Assembly (NCBI GenBank): GCA_035048485.1
Contig: CM068580.1
Span: 36,183,585 to 36,247,584 of the forward strand
Length of the DNA stretch: 64,000 bases
Source of the DNA: Pteria penguin
Lineage: Eukaryota; Mollusca; Bivalvia; Pterioida; Pteriidae
Reading direction: 5' to 3'
The position numbers and the translations under genes are program-made. The notes below the pieces were generated by a model, which ran no database searches, was not told the origin of the DNA, and worked only from the letters and a program-made list of their open reading frames with translations. Position 1 is the first letter of the stretch, and every line of letters begins with the position of its first letter. This document shows positions 47,701 to 55,110 of the stretch, one piece after another.

Positions 47701-47993
47701 GCACAATAGCTATATAAGTCTAAAGCTGCTGAAAATATCCCAAGACTTATCCCTTTAACAAATATGGCACAAACATGGTCAGGTTACTAATCTGACTTCA
47801 AAATAACTGAACAGAATACTATCTATCTTGCACTGATTAGATTTGATGCAAGAACCAATCTACTTTTCTGTAATATAACATTTAAAATACAATTTTGATA
47901 CACGAATGAAAAGATACTCACAGGATTCTCTTGAGATGGAATCTTTAGCCAGGCTGGTGCAAAGTCATGCTTTGGGGCGTTGTGTGCAGCCAT
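26590..47993 (-). CDS. GPBP1: Vasculin (GC-rich promoter-binding protein 1-like), 11 coding exons
   Basis: Joining, on the minus strand, 47993-47922, 46270-46141, 44474-44281, 43174-42950, 40638-40575, 39324-39236, 37983-37879, 35977-35822, 34444-34341, 33027-32931 and 26724-26590 gives an open frame of 456 residues (1371 nt with stop), close to human vasculin (about 470). All junctions are GT..AG and in phase. Family landmarks in order: N-terminal HDFAPAWL (9-16), an Arg/Tyr/Gly-rich region (25-200), EEFPSLN across the exon 4/5 junction, GVWEHPP, YKSLVP, KKSEFLRALRREN (320-332), SSSLEAEQRLLKEMGW (372-387) and an acidic Ser/Asp C-terminus. Vasculins act in transcription from GC-rich promoters and are linked to RNA binding; the partner here is not visible. 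A four-codon upstream ORF overlaps the start codon (see 47993-48004). Confidence 0.93.
26725..28562. other. Intron 10 of vasculin (3' part), no gene
   Basis: Several ORFs under 90 codons, none recognisable. At 28060-28092 a palindrome (GAATTGCTATGCAATTC, then TGACC) resembles the terminal hairpin of the elements at 33934 and 43275, so it is probably the end of another copy. Confidence 0.4.
28563..28643. repeat. 33-bp-arm hairpin
   Basis: AATCTGGTCTGGTAAAACTT plus GGTGCGGTCTGGT pairs with its near-perfect inverse at 28611-28643 around a 15-base loop. Arms this similar suggest a recent fold-back element. Confidence 0.9.
28644..29049. other. Intronic, no gene seen
   Basis: Nothing recognised beyond short ORFs. 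Confidence 0.4.
29050..29395. repeat. Two-unit tandem repeat, 160-bp period
   Basis: GGATGCTGCATCTGACCTA occurs at about 29109 and 29269, and the surrounding blocks (AACTCAGTTGTG / ATCACAGTTCTG; CTACCAAACTAGCA / AGTACCAAACTTACA) repeat at the same 160-bp spacing. It looks like a short pearl-type core. Confidence 0.7.
29396..30794. other. Intronic, no gene seen
   Basis: Short ORFs only. Confidence 0.4.
30796..31040. repeat. Inverted repeat, 26-bp arms 190 bp apart
   Basis: TTGGAGTACAACTCTTGGAC at 30796 is matched inverted by GTCCGAGAGTTGTACTCCAA at 31021-31040, and similarity continues into the interior (GACTTTTTC / GATAAAGTC). Confidence 0.8.
31041..31547. other. Intronic, no gene seen
   Basis: Nothing recognised. 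Confidence 0.4.
31550..32569 (-). mobile_element. Tigger/pogo-type DNA transposon, 1020 bp, complete ends
   Basis: Terminal inverted repeats CAGTCAAACCTGTCTTA lie at both ends (31550 onward and, inverted, up to 32569). TA dinucleotides flank them (31548-31549, 32570-32571), the Tc1/mariner duplication. Inside, on the minus strand, is the N-terminal DNA-binding part of a pogo-like transposase (next entry). The catalytic DDE half is missing, so the element is non-autonomous. Confidence 0.92.
31855..32346 (-). pseudogene. Tigger/pogo-like transposase N-terminus with a nonsense codon
   Basis: Starts MMRILATV. The CENP-B/Psq-type helix-turn-helix KLLTLEQKVDAMKLLESGKA is followed by YKIAEQYGVGKTQIQNLRKR. 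An in-frame TAG (near 31994) interrupts just before the second HTH_Tc5-like block, which contains FATDLGITNF and NGWLDNFTKRNGI. The frame stops again at about 31855. Only the DNA-binding moiety is left. Confidence 0.88.
32570..32930. other. Intron 10 of vasculin (5' end)
   Basis: Contains a common-looking repeat stretch (AGGAGCCCATACGGCTCCTT, a 10-bp-arm hairpin, at about 32694). It ends at the exon 10 donor (GTAAAT on the minus strand). Confidence 0.5.
32931..33027 (-). CDS. GPBP1: Vasculin exon 10
   Basis: Residues 380 (split codon) to 412, including LLKEMGWTENDDEEYEITED. The acceptor is TTAAAG and the donor GTAAAT. Confidence 0.92.
33028..33530. other. Intron 9 of vasculin (part)
   Basis: No other feature seen. 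Confidence 0.5.
33531..33659. repeat. 43-bp tandem repeat, 3 copies
   Basis: CAATGACTAGTACTAYACTC starts at 33531, 33574 and 33617. The copies differ at one or two positions, so the expansion is recent. Confidence 0.95.
33934..34307 (+). mobile_element. Short pearl/Helitron-like element
   Basis: Starts AAACAAGAAACTGCTACAG and ends with the palindromic GAATTGCTTTGCAATCTTGC. Both ends match the element at 43275-43655. The interior has a repeated CTCTGGTYATAAGGAAC block about 120 bp apart and a run of AGGTCA half-sites near 34113-34135. Confidence 0.65.
34341..34444 (-). CDS. GPBP1: Vasculin exon 9
   Basis: Residues 346-379 plus two bases of codon 380. Ends SSSLEAEQ, completing the conserved vasculin block that continues in exon 10. 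Confidence 0.92.
34982..35518 (-). pseudogene. hAT-type transposase / ZNF862-like N-terminal fragment
   Basis: A minus-strand frame from 35518, with one in-frame TAG (about 35328), to the stop at 34982. It carries a TTF/BED-like zinc-binding pattern typical of domesticated hAT proteins: WLKFENTKMSCTICIEFW, then HETSSMHADASKAK. A conserved-looking start (SLKRFFKACC) precedes it. No catalytic domain follows, so it is a remnant. An inverted partial copy of its 5' end lies immediately upstream (35497-35590). Confidence 0.65.
35430..35590. repeat. Fold-back: inverted duplication of the transposase start
   Basis: Around a centre near 35507, TCATTCAAACGTTTT, ATGCTG, GTCAA and AAGCCTATGAAT on the right are mirrored on the left. 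The two strands encode similar peptides (SLKRFFKACCVNNKGKRMNN on minus, SFKRFREICCVKYKDKPMNE on plus). The divergence shows that it is old. Confidence 0.8.
35822..35977 (-). CDS. GPBP1: Vasculin exon 8
   Basis: Residues 294-345, with the conserved KKSEFLRALRREN. The donor is GTGAGT and the acceptor TTATCAG. Confidence 0.93.
35987..36190. repeat. 53-bp tandem repeat, about 3.8 copies
   Basis: CAGAGACAAGTAGTAATAAC starts at 35987, 36040, 36093 and 36146. It begins only ten bases from the vasculin exon 8 acceptor, so each array copy supplies the same pyrimidine/AG context upstream of the exon. Confidence 0.95.
36191..37254. other. Intron 7 of vasculin (part), no gene
   Basis: Nothing recognised. 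Confidence 0.45.
37255..37406 (-). mobile_element. SINE head (family A-like), minus strand
   Basis: On the minus strand, AAGCCGGTGTGGCCTAGTG (A box region) and AGGTCACAGGTTCGAATCTG (B box) form a clear tRNA-like head. The downstream body is decayed and lacks the family A core and tail. It is not a functional tRNA: the acceptor stem does not close. Confidence 0.65.
37407..37878. other. Intron 7 of vasculin (5' end), no gene
   Basis: Nothing recognised before the exon 7 donor. Confidence 0.45.
37879..37983 (-). CDS. GPBP1: Vasculin exon 7
   Basis: Residues 259-293 (SSVTRKPNKENLRFNGSY, then a Ser-rich part). The acceptor is chosen as TTGTAG/AGT; using the next AG two bases on would meet a stop within eight codons. 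Confidence 0.88.
38101..38981. mobile_element. DNA transposon, 881 bp, TA duplication
   Basis: Inverted ends CCATATTTACTCCAATATAA and, inverted, CCCTATTTACTCGAATATAA are flanked by TA at 38099-38100 and 38982-38983. This fits a pogo/Tigger-type (Tc1/mariner) non-autonomous element. No transposase frame remains. A GTGGCGGATTTAGAGGG motif at 38208 suggests that a second MITE is nested in it. Confidence 0.9.
39236..39324 (-). CDS. GPBP1: Vasculin exon 6
   Basis: Residues 229-258; with exon 5 it forms GVWEHPPHGKGG and ends IYKSLVPNK, matching the vasculin YK-LVPK block. Confidence 0.9.
39488..40395 (+). mobile_element. DNA transposon, 908 bp, TA duplication
   Basis: The ends CTGTATATACTTGCCTATAA and, inverted, CCGTATATACGCGCCTATAA are flanked by TA at 39486-39487 and 40396-40397. 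Around 39905-40020, coding-like pieces rich in Asp/Glu (DVDNDIYDDIP; LLFDDDSDDGSENEF) resemble the acidic C-terminal tail of pogo/CENP-B-type transposases. They are frame-broken. Confidence 0.9.
40575..40638 (-). CDS. GPBP1: Vasculin exon 5
   Basis: Residues 208-228 plus one base; PSLNGEEDKANSKMSNGGGV. With the end of exon 4 it completes the FPSLN vasculin motif. Confidence 0.92.
40639..41018. other. Intron 4 of vasculin (3' part)
   Basis: Nothing recognised. Confidence 0.45.
41019..41156. mobile_element. Palindromic MITE-like element
   Basis: Arms of about 40 bp: GTTGCTGCGGGACTAACATT at the left and AAGTGTGAGTCCCGCAATAA at the right are inverted copies, with GTTAGCAAAATGATAAC / GTTATCATTTGCCAAC inside. 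About 58 bp separates the arms. Confidence 0.8.
41157..41652. other. Intron 4 of vasculin, no gene
   Basis: Short ORFs only. Confidence 0.4.
41669..42908 (+). mobile_element. SINE family A copy split by a DNA element
   Basis: The head, core and AATC tail are those of family A, but the tail part (42858-42908) is separated from the rest (41669-41897). A 16-bp duplication flanks the whole unit (41653-41668 and 42909-42924; TCTCTTTACAATCAAG with one mismatch). This proves that one SINE was inserted first and split later. Confidence 0.9.
41898..42857. mobile_element. DNA element (about 960 bp) inserted in the SINE, with TTAGCGCA subterminal repeats
   Basis: The two ends are inverted: TGTACGTGTACATATATTAG at the left and, inverted, TGTACGTGTACTTATTTTAG at the right. 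Inside each end the octamer TTAGCGCA or close variants recurs (about 41911, 41979, 42001, 42790, 42807 and 42818). No transposase is visible. The duplication is hard to set because the SINE target (CTGTACGTG) resembles the ends. Confidence 0.8.
42950..43174 (-). CDS. GPBP1: Vasculin exon 4
   Basis: Residues 133-207. A Tyr/Pro/Gly-rich start (MNGGYPPYYDLYNFDYYHHG) leads into a charged Lys/Glu run and ends FQEEF. The MNGGY methionine is internal, directly after the acceptor. Confidence 0.92.
43275..43655 (+). mobile_element. Short pearl/Helitron-like element with internal direct repeat
   Basis: Starts AAACAAGAAACCGTCAAGGA, with a CCGTCAAGGACGG hairpin, and ends GAATTGCTTTGCAATCCGGT. An ~80-bp block (GCAAATGCTAAACGCA, TTTTGCCAATT, ATAGACCAGAATTGCTTTGC) occurs twice about 262 bp apart. 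Ends match 33934-34307. Confidence 0.65.
43656..44280. other. Intron 3 of vasculin, no gene
   Basis: Nothing recognised. Confidence 0.45.
44281..44474 (-). CDS. GPBP1: Vasculin exon 3
   Basis: Residues 68-132, rich in Tyr, Pro and Asn (DDYYGYPYAPYNYYNSYSMP). The donor is GTAACA. The low-complexity stretch is probably disordered. Confidence 0.9.
44475..45159. other. Intron 2 of vasculin (3' part), no gene
   Basis: Nothing recognised. Confidence 0.45.
45160..45610. repeat. Degenerate tandem repeat, about 95-120-bp units, 4-5 copies
   Basis: GTCATRGCTCTTARTACCAG-like landmarks occur near 45196, 45317, 45413 and 45523, together with ATCATAGTAGTA and TTAAAGCTTTTAG blocks. Confidence 0.65.
45611..46140. 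other. Intron 2 of vasculin (5' part), no gene
   Basis: Two GTCCGGTAA motifs in inverted order (45671 and about 46011) may mark a decayed element. Confidence 0.35.
46141..46270 (-). CDS. GPBP1: Vasculin exon 2
   Basis: Residues 25-67 plus one base. Arg/Tyr/His-rich (RPRPYKDDYYGRHGADYARL, then HRQHSFENYYD). The RQHS..N..DG pattern corresponds to RRHNSSDG in vertebrate vasculin. Confidence 0.92.
46271..46679. other. Intron 1 of vasculin (3' part), no gene
   Basis: Short ORFs only. Confidence 0.4.
46688..47515. mobile_element. hAT-type non-autonomous transposon, 828 bp
   Basis: The ends TAGGGGTGTGACGATTCAG and, inverted, TAGGGGTGGGACGGTTCAGG are typical hAT termini. A perfect 8-bp duplication TCAAGCAA flanks them (46680-46687, 47516-47523). 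No transposase frame lies inside. Confidence 0.95.
47524..47921. other. Intron 1 of vasculin (5' part), no gene
   Basis: Nothing recognised. Confidence 0.45.
47922..47993 (-). CDS. GPBP1: Vasculin exon 1 (first coding exon)
   Basis: Residues 1-24, MAAHNAPKHDFAPAWLKIPS, then QENP. HDFAPAWL is the vasculin N-terminal signature, so the start is secure. The donor is GTGAGT. The exon extends upstream to about 48015, where TTTTGAAG/CTGC is a plausible acceptor. Confidence 0.95.
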
Positions 47994-48004
47994 CACGCCA
48001 TCAT
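47993..48004 (-). promoter_or_regulatory. Minimal upstream ORF overlapping the vasculin start codon
   Basis: The minus strand reads ATGATGGCGTGATGG: an ATG-ATG-GCG-TGA ORF whose TGA overlaps the A of the main ATG. Such overlaps can allow termination-reinitiation and dampen translation. Confidence 0.6.
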
Positions 48005-48239
48005 GAAGACAGCAGCTTCAAAATCAAATGAAAACATCTGTATTTTATATCAATTGTAACCCAACCCATTTTTTCTTTTTTCAGTAATTTTCATTGGCTA
48101 TTTGAAATGGCCACACAACTATATATGATTATCTGATGATACAGAGGGCCACCATTTCCAGTTGTTAAGAAAGTTACTGGTATTGCAATATCAACTGATG
48201 ATCAATCAATTTAGTTAAAAACAAAAATAAATTAATCAA

Positions 48240-48335
48240 CAACCTGTGTTTGTGAAACACTAATGCCCCTAACAGACAGACAGACACAACAAAAACAATA
48301 TGCCCCTGGATCTATCGATCTCGGGGCATAACAAT
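48240..48335 (+). mobile_element. Terminal piece of a pearl/Helitron-like element
   Basis: GTGTTTGTGAAACACTAATG, a CAGACAGACAGACAC microsatellite and a final hairpin ATGCCCC...GGGGCAT (48299-48329) repeat in miniature the layout at 57000 and 63100. Confidence 0.6.
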
Positions 48336-49234
48336 TGACCTCCCAACCATACCTTTTTAGAAATGTAATCCTAAACAGACATATATTTTTTGCGTTACAC
48401 TCTATTCAAAGACAAAGCAGTCAAAACCTTCGGACTGACACTTTTCAATGCTACTGTGGTATACAATAACAGACAAAAACACCATGAAATGCAATATTTG
48501 TCTTGCATTCATACGATACAATACGTTCATGCAGGGTAATACAAATTTCAAAACAAGTTCTATGAAGAACCATCACCATGTCAGGTCAAATGATCATCAA
48601 ACTGCCCTCCTTATACCTACATGTATGCTGCAAGAAAACAATAAAAAGGTGTCTGAAAGCAGCTAACTGCAGAAGAAAAAGCAACAACAACAGTTATGAA
48701 ATCCATGTACTGGTAAATTTTTGTGTATTTACATACTTTCTCCACTGTTTTTGCTAAAAACAATAAATGGACTAAAATATTTTGATGTTTAGGACAAAAT
48801 GGCCTATACATTTATAACATACATGTAGGCCACATGTCCTATTACAGTGATGTCATTAGAAAGCGGCAGTAGGAGAATTTCACCACCTACTCTCCCTCTT
48901 TCAGCCCCTACTTCACGCATTTTTCATAGATATATGTATGGTTACACACTGAATTCTTCTACATGTATTACTTTCTATAGTTCTCCTCCTACTCTTAAAA
49001 TTAACAACATCCCTGTATAATATTCCATTTCAATTTGAAACACTGTTATCATTTCAAATTAACTTGTATTAACCCTTTCACTATGAGGTACATTGTATTA
49101 CCTCTTTCACTATGAGGTACATGTACATGCATCTCCAGTTATTGTTGGGTCTCATGTATCACCTATGGGGAAGGATTTATCATTTCGTTTATTTTGAATA
49201 TTTTAATCATTGAACCTGGCAAAGGACAGAAAAG
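48336..49234. other. Upstream of vasculin, no certain gene
   Basis: A strong minus-strand acceptor (TTTTTCTTCTGCAG) lies at about 48667, but no supported exon follows. Confidence 0.35.
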
Positions 49235-49654
49235 CAGTGTCCGCGAAATTCGTCGGACCGTCCGGACAAAAGTGCGATCGGTCCGATTTGCGCGTTTTCT
49301 AGTCAGACCGGTTTGTCCGATGTTGCTTCCAACACTATGTATACCGCGGAAAGACGGAGTCTTGTAAGCACTTGTACTATTTAATATCGACCTTTATATT
49401 TTGAGCGTTCCTGAGTGTACATGAATGTCTTTTCTAGCGAAATTACAATATGTGGAGGGGGCAATCCCCGGAAAACCGCTAAACAAAAGAAAATTGACAA
49501 CGACGGACGCCGACAAAAAGGCGATGTTAAATACCCCATTGAAAATTCTTCAATTTTCTTTTTTGGTCAGACAGAAATGATTTCGGTCCTATGAAATATG
49601 TCTTCCAATAGGACCGAATGTCCTGTGGAGTTCAACAATGTTTCGCGGACACTG
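49235..49654. mobile_element. 420-bp TIR element (hAT-like MITE)
   Basis: Perfect 14-bp inverted ends CAGTGTCCGCGAAA / TTTCGCGGACACTG are flanked by AGAAAAG on both sides (7 bp; 8 with one mismatch). The interior has GGTCCGA/TCGGACC-type motifs. No coding sequence. Confidence 0.9.
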
Positions 49655-50515
49655 AGAAAAGTAAATTTTTCCAGAGAAACTGTGTCCTTCATGCTATTCG
49701 TAAATTGCATAAGTGTTGTGTAATTGTTGAGAGATGTCTTAATTACATGTATTTTTTTTTGTGTAAGAAAAATCTTTATATCTGTGTTCGTTACATCTGT
49801 CTGAATTTTGCATCAGTTTGGCTTTCAGAACAATATAGAAGAATTTCATGTTATAATTTCTACAGTCTACTTTTCTCTTCTTTACCCATTTTATGTAAAG
49901 TTCTAAATACAGCAAAAGTCTTTGGTTTCTGTAACACTTGCCTGACGTAAGCATAAACGATTATAGTCTGTTCTCAAAAAGCATTACAGTAAAATTATTT
50001 TTTCATTAGTTTTATTCCATGATTTTTATAAAACTAACGAAAGTAAACAATTTTAGCACAAAGAGTAGTACTTCTGAATCAATAATGGTTTTGTATATTT
50101 AATCTTCATGTTCAATCATGAATGAATTTGAAAACACACTATAACTCACGTGACTAGTTCATTCTGATTTGAAACATGGCCGCGATCGAAGAGAGGATTT
50201 GTATTATTGTTTTCACATGGACATTTATCAGTGTTGTACAGTGCACATGATGGAAATCTTTGCATGACAATGAAGGAAAATATGTCTGGATATTATCTGT
50301 GACCTGCATTCTGCAGGAAACATTTAGGTTTGTACGGTGATTTTGATCGTTAGTGCACAGGGGGTGTCAAATCACGAAAACCTGAATAACGTAAAGAAGG
50401 GCTGACAAGAGATTCTGGCGAGTGGCAATAGTAAACAGCAGCATAATAAAACGGCCATGTGCAAGAATCTCAAAAGAGATTAGATAATTGCACATCATTC
50501 AAAGTCTTCTCTTAC
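49655..50515. other. Upstream of vasculin, no gene seen
   Basis: Contains a possible promoter-like patch near 50150-50200 (TCACGTGACT; CATGGCCGC), but no transcript start can be fixed. Confidence 0.35.
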
Positions 50516-50618
50516 CTCCAAAGAATGCCCTCAAGTACTTGAATAAGCTGATGACTTTGGAATAAAAATGTTTTTCACTTTGATGACAATAATTGTTGAA
50601 GGCACAATAAGCTTCCTG
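50516..50618 (-). other. Possible exon, minus strand (vasculin 5' exon or separate gene)
   Basis: It is framed by a strong acceptor (TTCTTTCTGCTTATTTCTAC, then ATACAG) and a strong donor (GGAG/GTAAGAG). It is open for 34 codons (QEAYCAFNNYCHQ...YLRAFFG) but matches nothing I know. It could be a non-coding 5' exon of vasculin. Confidence 0.35.
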
Positions 50619-52226
50619 CTGTATGTAGAAATAAGCAGAAAGAACAGGATCAAATCATTAATCCGTGCACTGATGCAATCCAAAGTTCCTAAACTATAGA
50701 TAAACCAGTTTGTATGGTAACTCATCCATGTATGCTTCCTTGCCCACCTTAAGGTATTTCAAATTAGTTTATAATCCTATAAAGGATTGCACTTTTTATA
50801 TCTCTGTCAGTACATTTTGTCTCTTTTCCTTTTTCACATCGAATAACAAAAAGTCATGATTGCATAGTTACATCACAAAGAAAAGGCGTCTTTTAATTTC
50901 TGCTACTTCATTATGTTTCTATAAAGTATGATGACGCATTAATCGGTTGAAAATAATTTTGTATTAACAAAGAATATTCTTTGGTAGTCATCTGGTAATT
51001 TCCTTGAAATTATGTCTGTTTACATTTGGCCTTGAACCGGATAACCGATTTTCTACTTTGAAAAGTTGTGACCTAGATAAAAAAGACAGAAAGATTATAT
51101 GCAAAAATTTCAATCCTAAGCTTTAAACTGAATAAAAACAAGACAAAGGAGAAATTACGTTTACAAACGTTAAGTATGTCGCTCGAAATTATTGACTCAA
51201 CACATGTCCATGACCCGCGAATCGTCATTATTTACTAACAAAGATATTTTTAAATTAATGCATTGTAAGTAAAAAAAAATTAACAAGTTAATTGCAATAT
51301 ATAATATCTTACTTGTTCATTTGATCAGAAGTGTTGTCAAGTCAAATCATGTTGTGAAAGTGTAATAATACCGCTTGTCAATATCTAAATAATAAAGTTC
51401 ACAAATACACAAAAATGGCGAACTGTGTTACCCACAATTCATTCGTAGGAAACTTTCATAATCTCTAACAAAAGCGCGAAGATAAAGAACTTTACTCATT
51501 ATGTATAAATACTTATTAACTAGAAAATATGTTATTTTAAAGATGAAGCGAAAGAAACGAAATCGTCAAAATATTGTGTAAATAACTGTAAAATATCTAA
51601 CATTCAACATCATTTAGGAACCGAAAACGGATAAGAATTAAACAAAAAGACGGAACACTGTGCTGTTCAAAATAGCGTAGGGGTTTACGCACTCTAGAGC
51701 GGTGTGCAATGTGACATCATAGAGAAGGGATTAACAGCTAATGATGCATGGTACTAGAAATTCAACGTTTGTAGAGTTAAAATGAAATAGAATAATTATT
51801 TGAAAATTTACCGGAATATTTACATAACCACAACCACTGTAATTGCCCGAGATAAAGCTATCAAGACCTATGTTTTTTATTTCTGTATAAAATACATTGA
51901 TCGGTGACATCATAACGCCCCATATTTGACCCACTTTTCAGCACAGAAAGCGACGTTCGACAGACTTTTGGTTGTTAAGCTTAGGACATCATAATGAAAT
52001 GTACGACATTTACAATCTTGCGTGACGTCATCAAAGTGGGGGGGGGGGGGGGGTTGCGCTAAATTGCTTGACATTCAACGAAAGTATGTCATTCTGGATA
52101 AACGTTACGTTGTCATGGGACAACGGCTGTGTCTTTCAATTTATACCTTCCTTCCGGAATGATTTCATGATACGGTTTATAAATGGGAAATGGAAGTTTC
52201 CAGTATGATATTGAGTTAAAAGCGCA
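50619..52226. other. Intergenic, no gene seen
   Basis: A G16 run lies at 52038-52053. Nothing else is recognised. Confidence 0.4.
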
Positions 52227-52396
52227 CTTAAATAGAATAAGTGTCTTATTTTGTGTTTTCATGCAGGAATAAATTACAATGTCTGATGCATTTATGAGAT
52301 ATAATACGCGTTAGCACATTATATCTAATAAATGCATCAGCCATTGTAATTTATTCCTGCATGAAAACACAAAATGAGACACTTATTCTATATTTA
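52227..52396. mobile_element. Long hairpin (about 77-bp arms), fold-back MITE
   Basis: The left arm 52227-52304 (AATAGAATAAGTGTCTTATT, TTGTGTTTTCATGCAGGAAT, AAATTACAATGTCTGATGCA) is mirrored by 52317-52396 with about five mismatches around a 12-base loop (CGCGTTAGCAC). Confidence 0.95.
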
Positions 52397-52919
52397 GATG
52401 GGCCAAAATCTAAAATCTAAACTAGGAATTATCTTTCCTATAAACTTTTCCTCCTCGTTTTATATATGCTCTAGAAGAAAATGCAACTTTCGTCAAGTTG
52501 CCCCTCGGACAACCTACTGAGGGAATTAATAGATAAAACTGGATGCTTATTACGCAAGATAAAATATAACACACAATTTCGCGTTTATCTGTTCTGACCT
52601 CGGTACAATCTTTATAGAAAGAATGTATTAGTTAAAGAATTACAGGATTTAAAATTTTGAATATGTGCTTTTACTATATAGTATATAAATGAACTTTTCA
52701 AAGCAAACATCGTGCGGGCTGTCTCATTATGCAGATTGAAAGGTTCAACTCGGTTTTAGTTTATTAGAGGTTTCTTCTTCTTTTTCTTCTTCTTCTTCCA
52801 ATACGAAGTGTATTAAAAAGTTGAGCGTTATACTTCATGTGACAGTCAAGATAAAAGCCTTACAGGGCAATATGATACAATTAAAACGTTAAAATCCTTG
52901 ATCCTCACCCTAAGCTGAA
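52397..52919. other. Intergenic, no gene seen
   Basis: A (TTC)n tract lies at about 52767-52797. No gene. Confidence 0.4.
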
Positions 52920-54216
52920 GTGGACAGGTAGTATGTTGCCCATTGCAGTCCGGTAGTCCCGGCTCCAAGGAACAATCTGCTGTCATTGCTGATGAAAGTC
53001 AGTTCCAATCCCTGTTGGTACGTGGGAAGAAGGAGAACCGGTACATATCCTTTCTCGTTGTTGGGATGCGAAAGGTATGTTGTCCCCTTGTCCTGGTGTC
53101 TGTCTGGATTAGGTATTGTTCTGCTGGAATGGCCACTACATTGCGCTGGATCTTAAATAGCAAAAGAAGGCGGATCTTTACTCTTCTGGTCTGTAGCGGT
53201 TCCTATCCCAGGGAGCTGACCATTTTGGCGACCCTCTGCCTACTTTCCTATCCCAGTAGTTCCTTGTAGCAAATCGTGCCACTCTACGCTGGACTTTCTC
53301 TGGTTGATCTGTCCGCTGGTGTGAGGATCCCATATGGAGGCAGCATACTTCAGCGTAGGACGAACAATACACTTCGTAGGCTCTGACCCATGCTGCGGTT
53401 CTGCAACCTCTGAGATTTCGCTTTAGGAAGCCTAGAGTCCTGTTGGCTTTCACCGTGATGGCATCAATGTGCTTGTTTCACTGATGCTGATTGTGACTCC
53501 CAGGTACTTGCTCGAGTTCATTTCTAATAACCTATTGTTGTGTAGTCTGTAGTCTGTGCTGATTGTTTTCCGCTTTGATGAGTCCTGTATTAGAACGCAT
53601 TTCTCCGGATGGAAGGACATCTGCCGCTCTTCTTCCTATTTCTCAAGTACTGTTCCCTGTGGTACTCCCGATCGGACATCTGCACTAGATGAGGCATGGT
53701 CATCTAGAAGAACTTGTTGTTGTCTGTTGTTCAGGAAATCATAATCCATAGAGTGTTGTCTCGTACAACATAGTACTGCAGCTTATGTAGCAATCTCTGA
53801 TGTGGCACCTTGTTAAATGCTTTAGAGAAGTCTAGCAGAACAATGTCAATTTGGCCTCCCTGGTCTATTAAAGTGCGGGCAATACTGTCTATAGCGATGG
53901 CTAGCTGAGTTTGAACACTCGGATCTGAAGCCGTGTTGACTGTTGGGAGGATAGAGTGCTGGTCAAGGTGGCCCATTACCTGGCTGTGAATAATGTGTTC
54001 CAGTAGTTTACAGGAGATTGAGGCCAGGGAGACTGGTCTGTAGTTGGAGGCCTGATACTTATCACCTTTCTTGTGTGCTGGAACAATAGAAGCTGATCGC
54101 CAGTCGTCTGGAATGGTGCCTGTATCCAATGAGATCTGGAAGATTTTGGTCACATCAGCTTCTAGAACTAACAGCGCCGAAATCATCAGTTTATTACATG
54201 TATATAATCTATACAT
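52920..54216 (-). pseudogene. LINE reverse transcriptase remnant (CR1/jockey-like), catalytic core deleted
   Basis: On the minus strand from 54216, the frame has RT motifs SLDTGTIPDDWRSASIVPAH, KKGDKYQASNYRPVSL and VLLDFSKAFNKVPHQRLL. Then, out of frame, SGVPQGTVL is followed directly by RQMSFHPEKCVLI, KYLGVTIS and NRTLGFLKRNLRG. The YADD segment that should lie between GVPQGTVL and the SFHPEKC block is absent. With several frameshifts, the copy is dead. Confidence 0.88.
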
Positions 54217-54653
54217 ATGTACGAAAACTGGAATTAAAATAATTTGGACACAGTAGTAATTCGACTCGAATAACCAGAATCGACATTTCTTTAATCTATA
54301 CTGCTAACGGCACTCAATTTATAATTATATAATGGACTCGTCTAATTTGTTACAGTCACTTGCCAAATATAGCTCGAGATGTTTACGTTTATCCTTTAAT
54401 TCGGATGATTTTCAAGTCATTTCAAAACGTCATAGACAAATTCGTAATTTGCCGGACTTCGATTGACGTCATCGCAATTCTTTTAGAAAATTGTGAATTG
54501 AAAAGTTTGTATGTGTGTGGGTTTTTTCGTATTCTTTTTTAAGGAAATTGACTGAAAGAGTTACGACAAATTCAGATTAAAGATAAGGTTCTTATTTACG
54601 CGAAAATCTAACACAATACTAAATATATCGAGAAATTAGCTGACGAGACTGAC
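54217..54653. other. Intergenic, no gene seen
   Basis: Short ORFs only. Confidence 0.4.
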
Positions 54654-54753
54654 CGCTAACAAACAGCAGGAAACGGACAAGTCCCGGAAGGTCCGTGTTA
54701 TATTGATCTTTGGGTGCCAATTTTATAGGCATGTTCTTCCCATCATCCTGCAA
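54654..54753 (-). other. Possible coding exon, minus strand, unknown gene
   Basis: Acceptor ATTTACAG and donor AGCG/GTCAGT frame 33 open codons (DDGKNMPIKLAPKDQYNTDL, then PGLVRFLLF) that look protein-like. It is in phase with the candidate first exon at 63622-63678. No family recognised. Confidence 0.35.
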
Positions 54754-54871
54754 CTGTAAATGAAATTTGATAGGTTAAACATCTCGATTTATCCGGAGCA
54801 TCACAACCAAAGTGTTAACGTATGATCGAATGTACAGACAACATGTTCTTACACGATATCCACATCTAATG
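54754..54871. other. Intergenic spacer
   Basis: Nothing recognised. Confidence 0.4.
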
Positions 54872-55110
54872 GAAGCCGGTGTAGCTCAGTGGATGTGGTG
54901 TTCGGCTCGTGACCGAATGGTTCCTGGTTCGATTCCCACGATGGGCACACAAATGTCCTGTCTTTGTAATGAGATCGTGAAACCGAGGTCCCGTGTCACA
55001 GTAGGTGTGGCATGCAAAAGATCCCTCACTACGCTTCGGGTGGATCCGTTGCAAAGGTATAGATTTCTAAGCAATATATCAGGTAGGTGCCATCACCATA
55101 CTGGTAGTGT
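54872..55110 (+). mobile_element. SINE family A copy, tail lost
   Basis: Head GCCGGTGTAGCTCAGTGG, B box GGTTCGATTCC and core AAAGATCCCTCACTACGCTT. The copy decays before the AATC tail. Confidence 0.85.

Noticed and set aside
48611..48770. Possible micro-exon (17 nt) and following exon with strong acceptor, minus strand
   Set aside because: Frames can be made to fit the candidate exon at 50516, but only by choosing a very small exon; too many free choices to trust.
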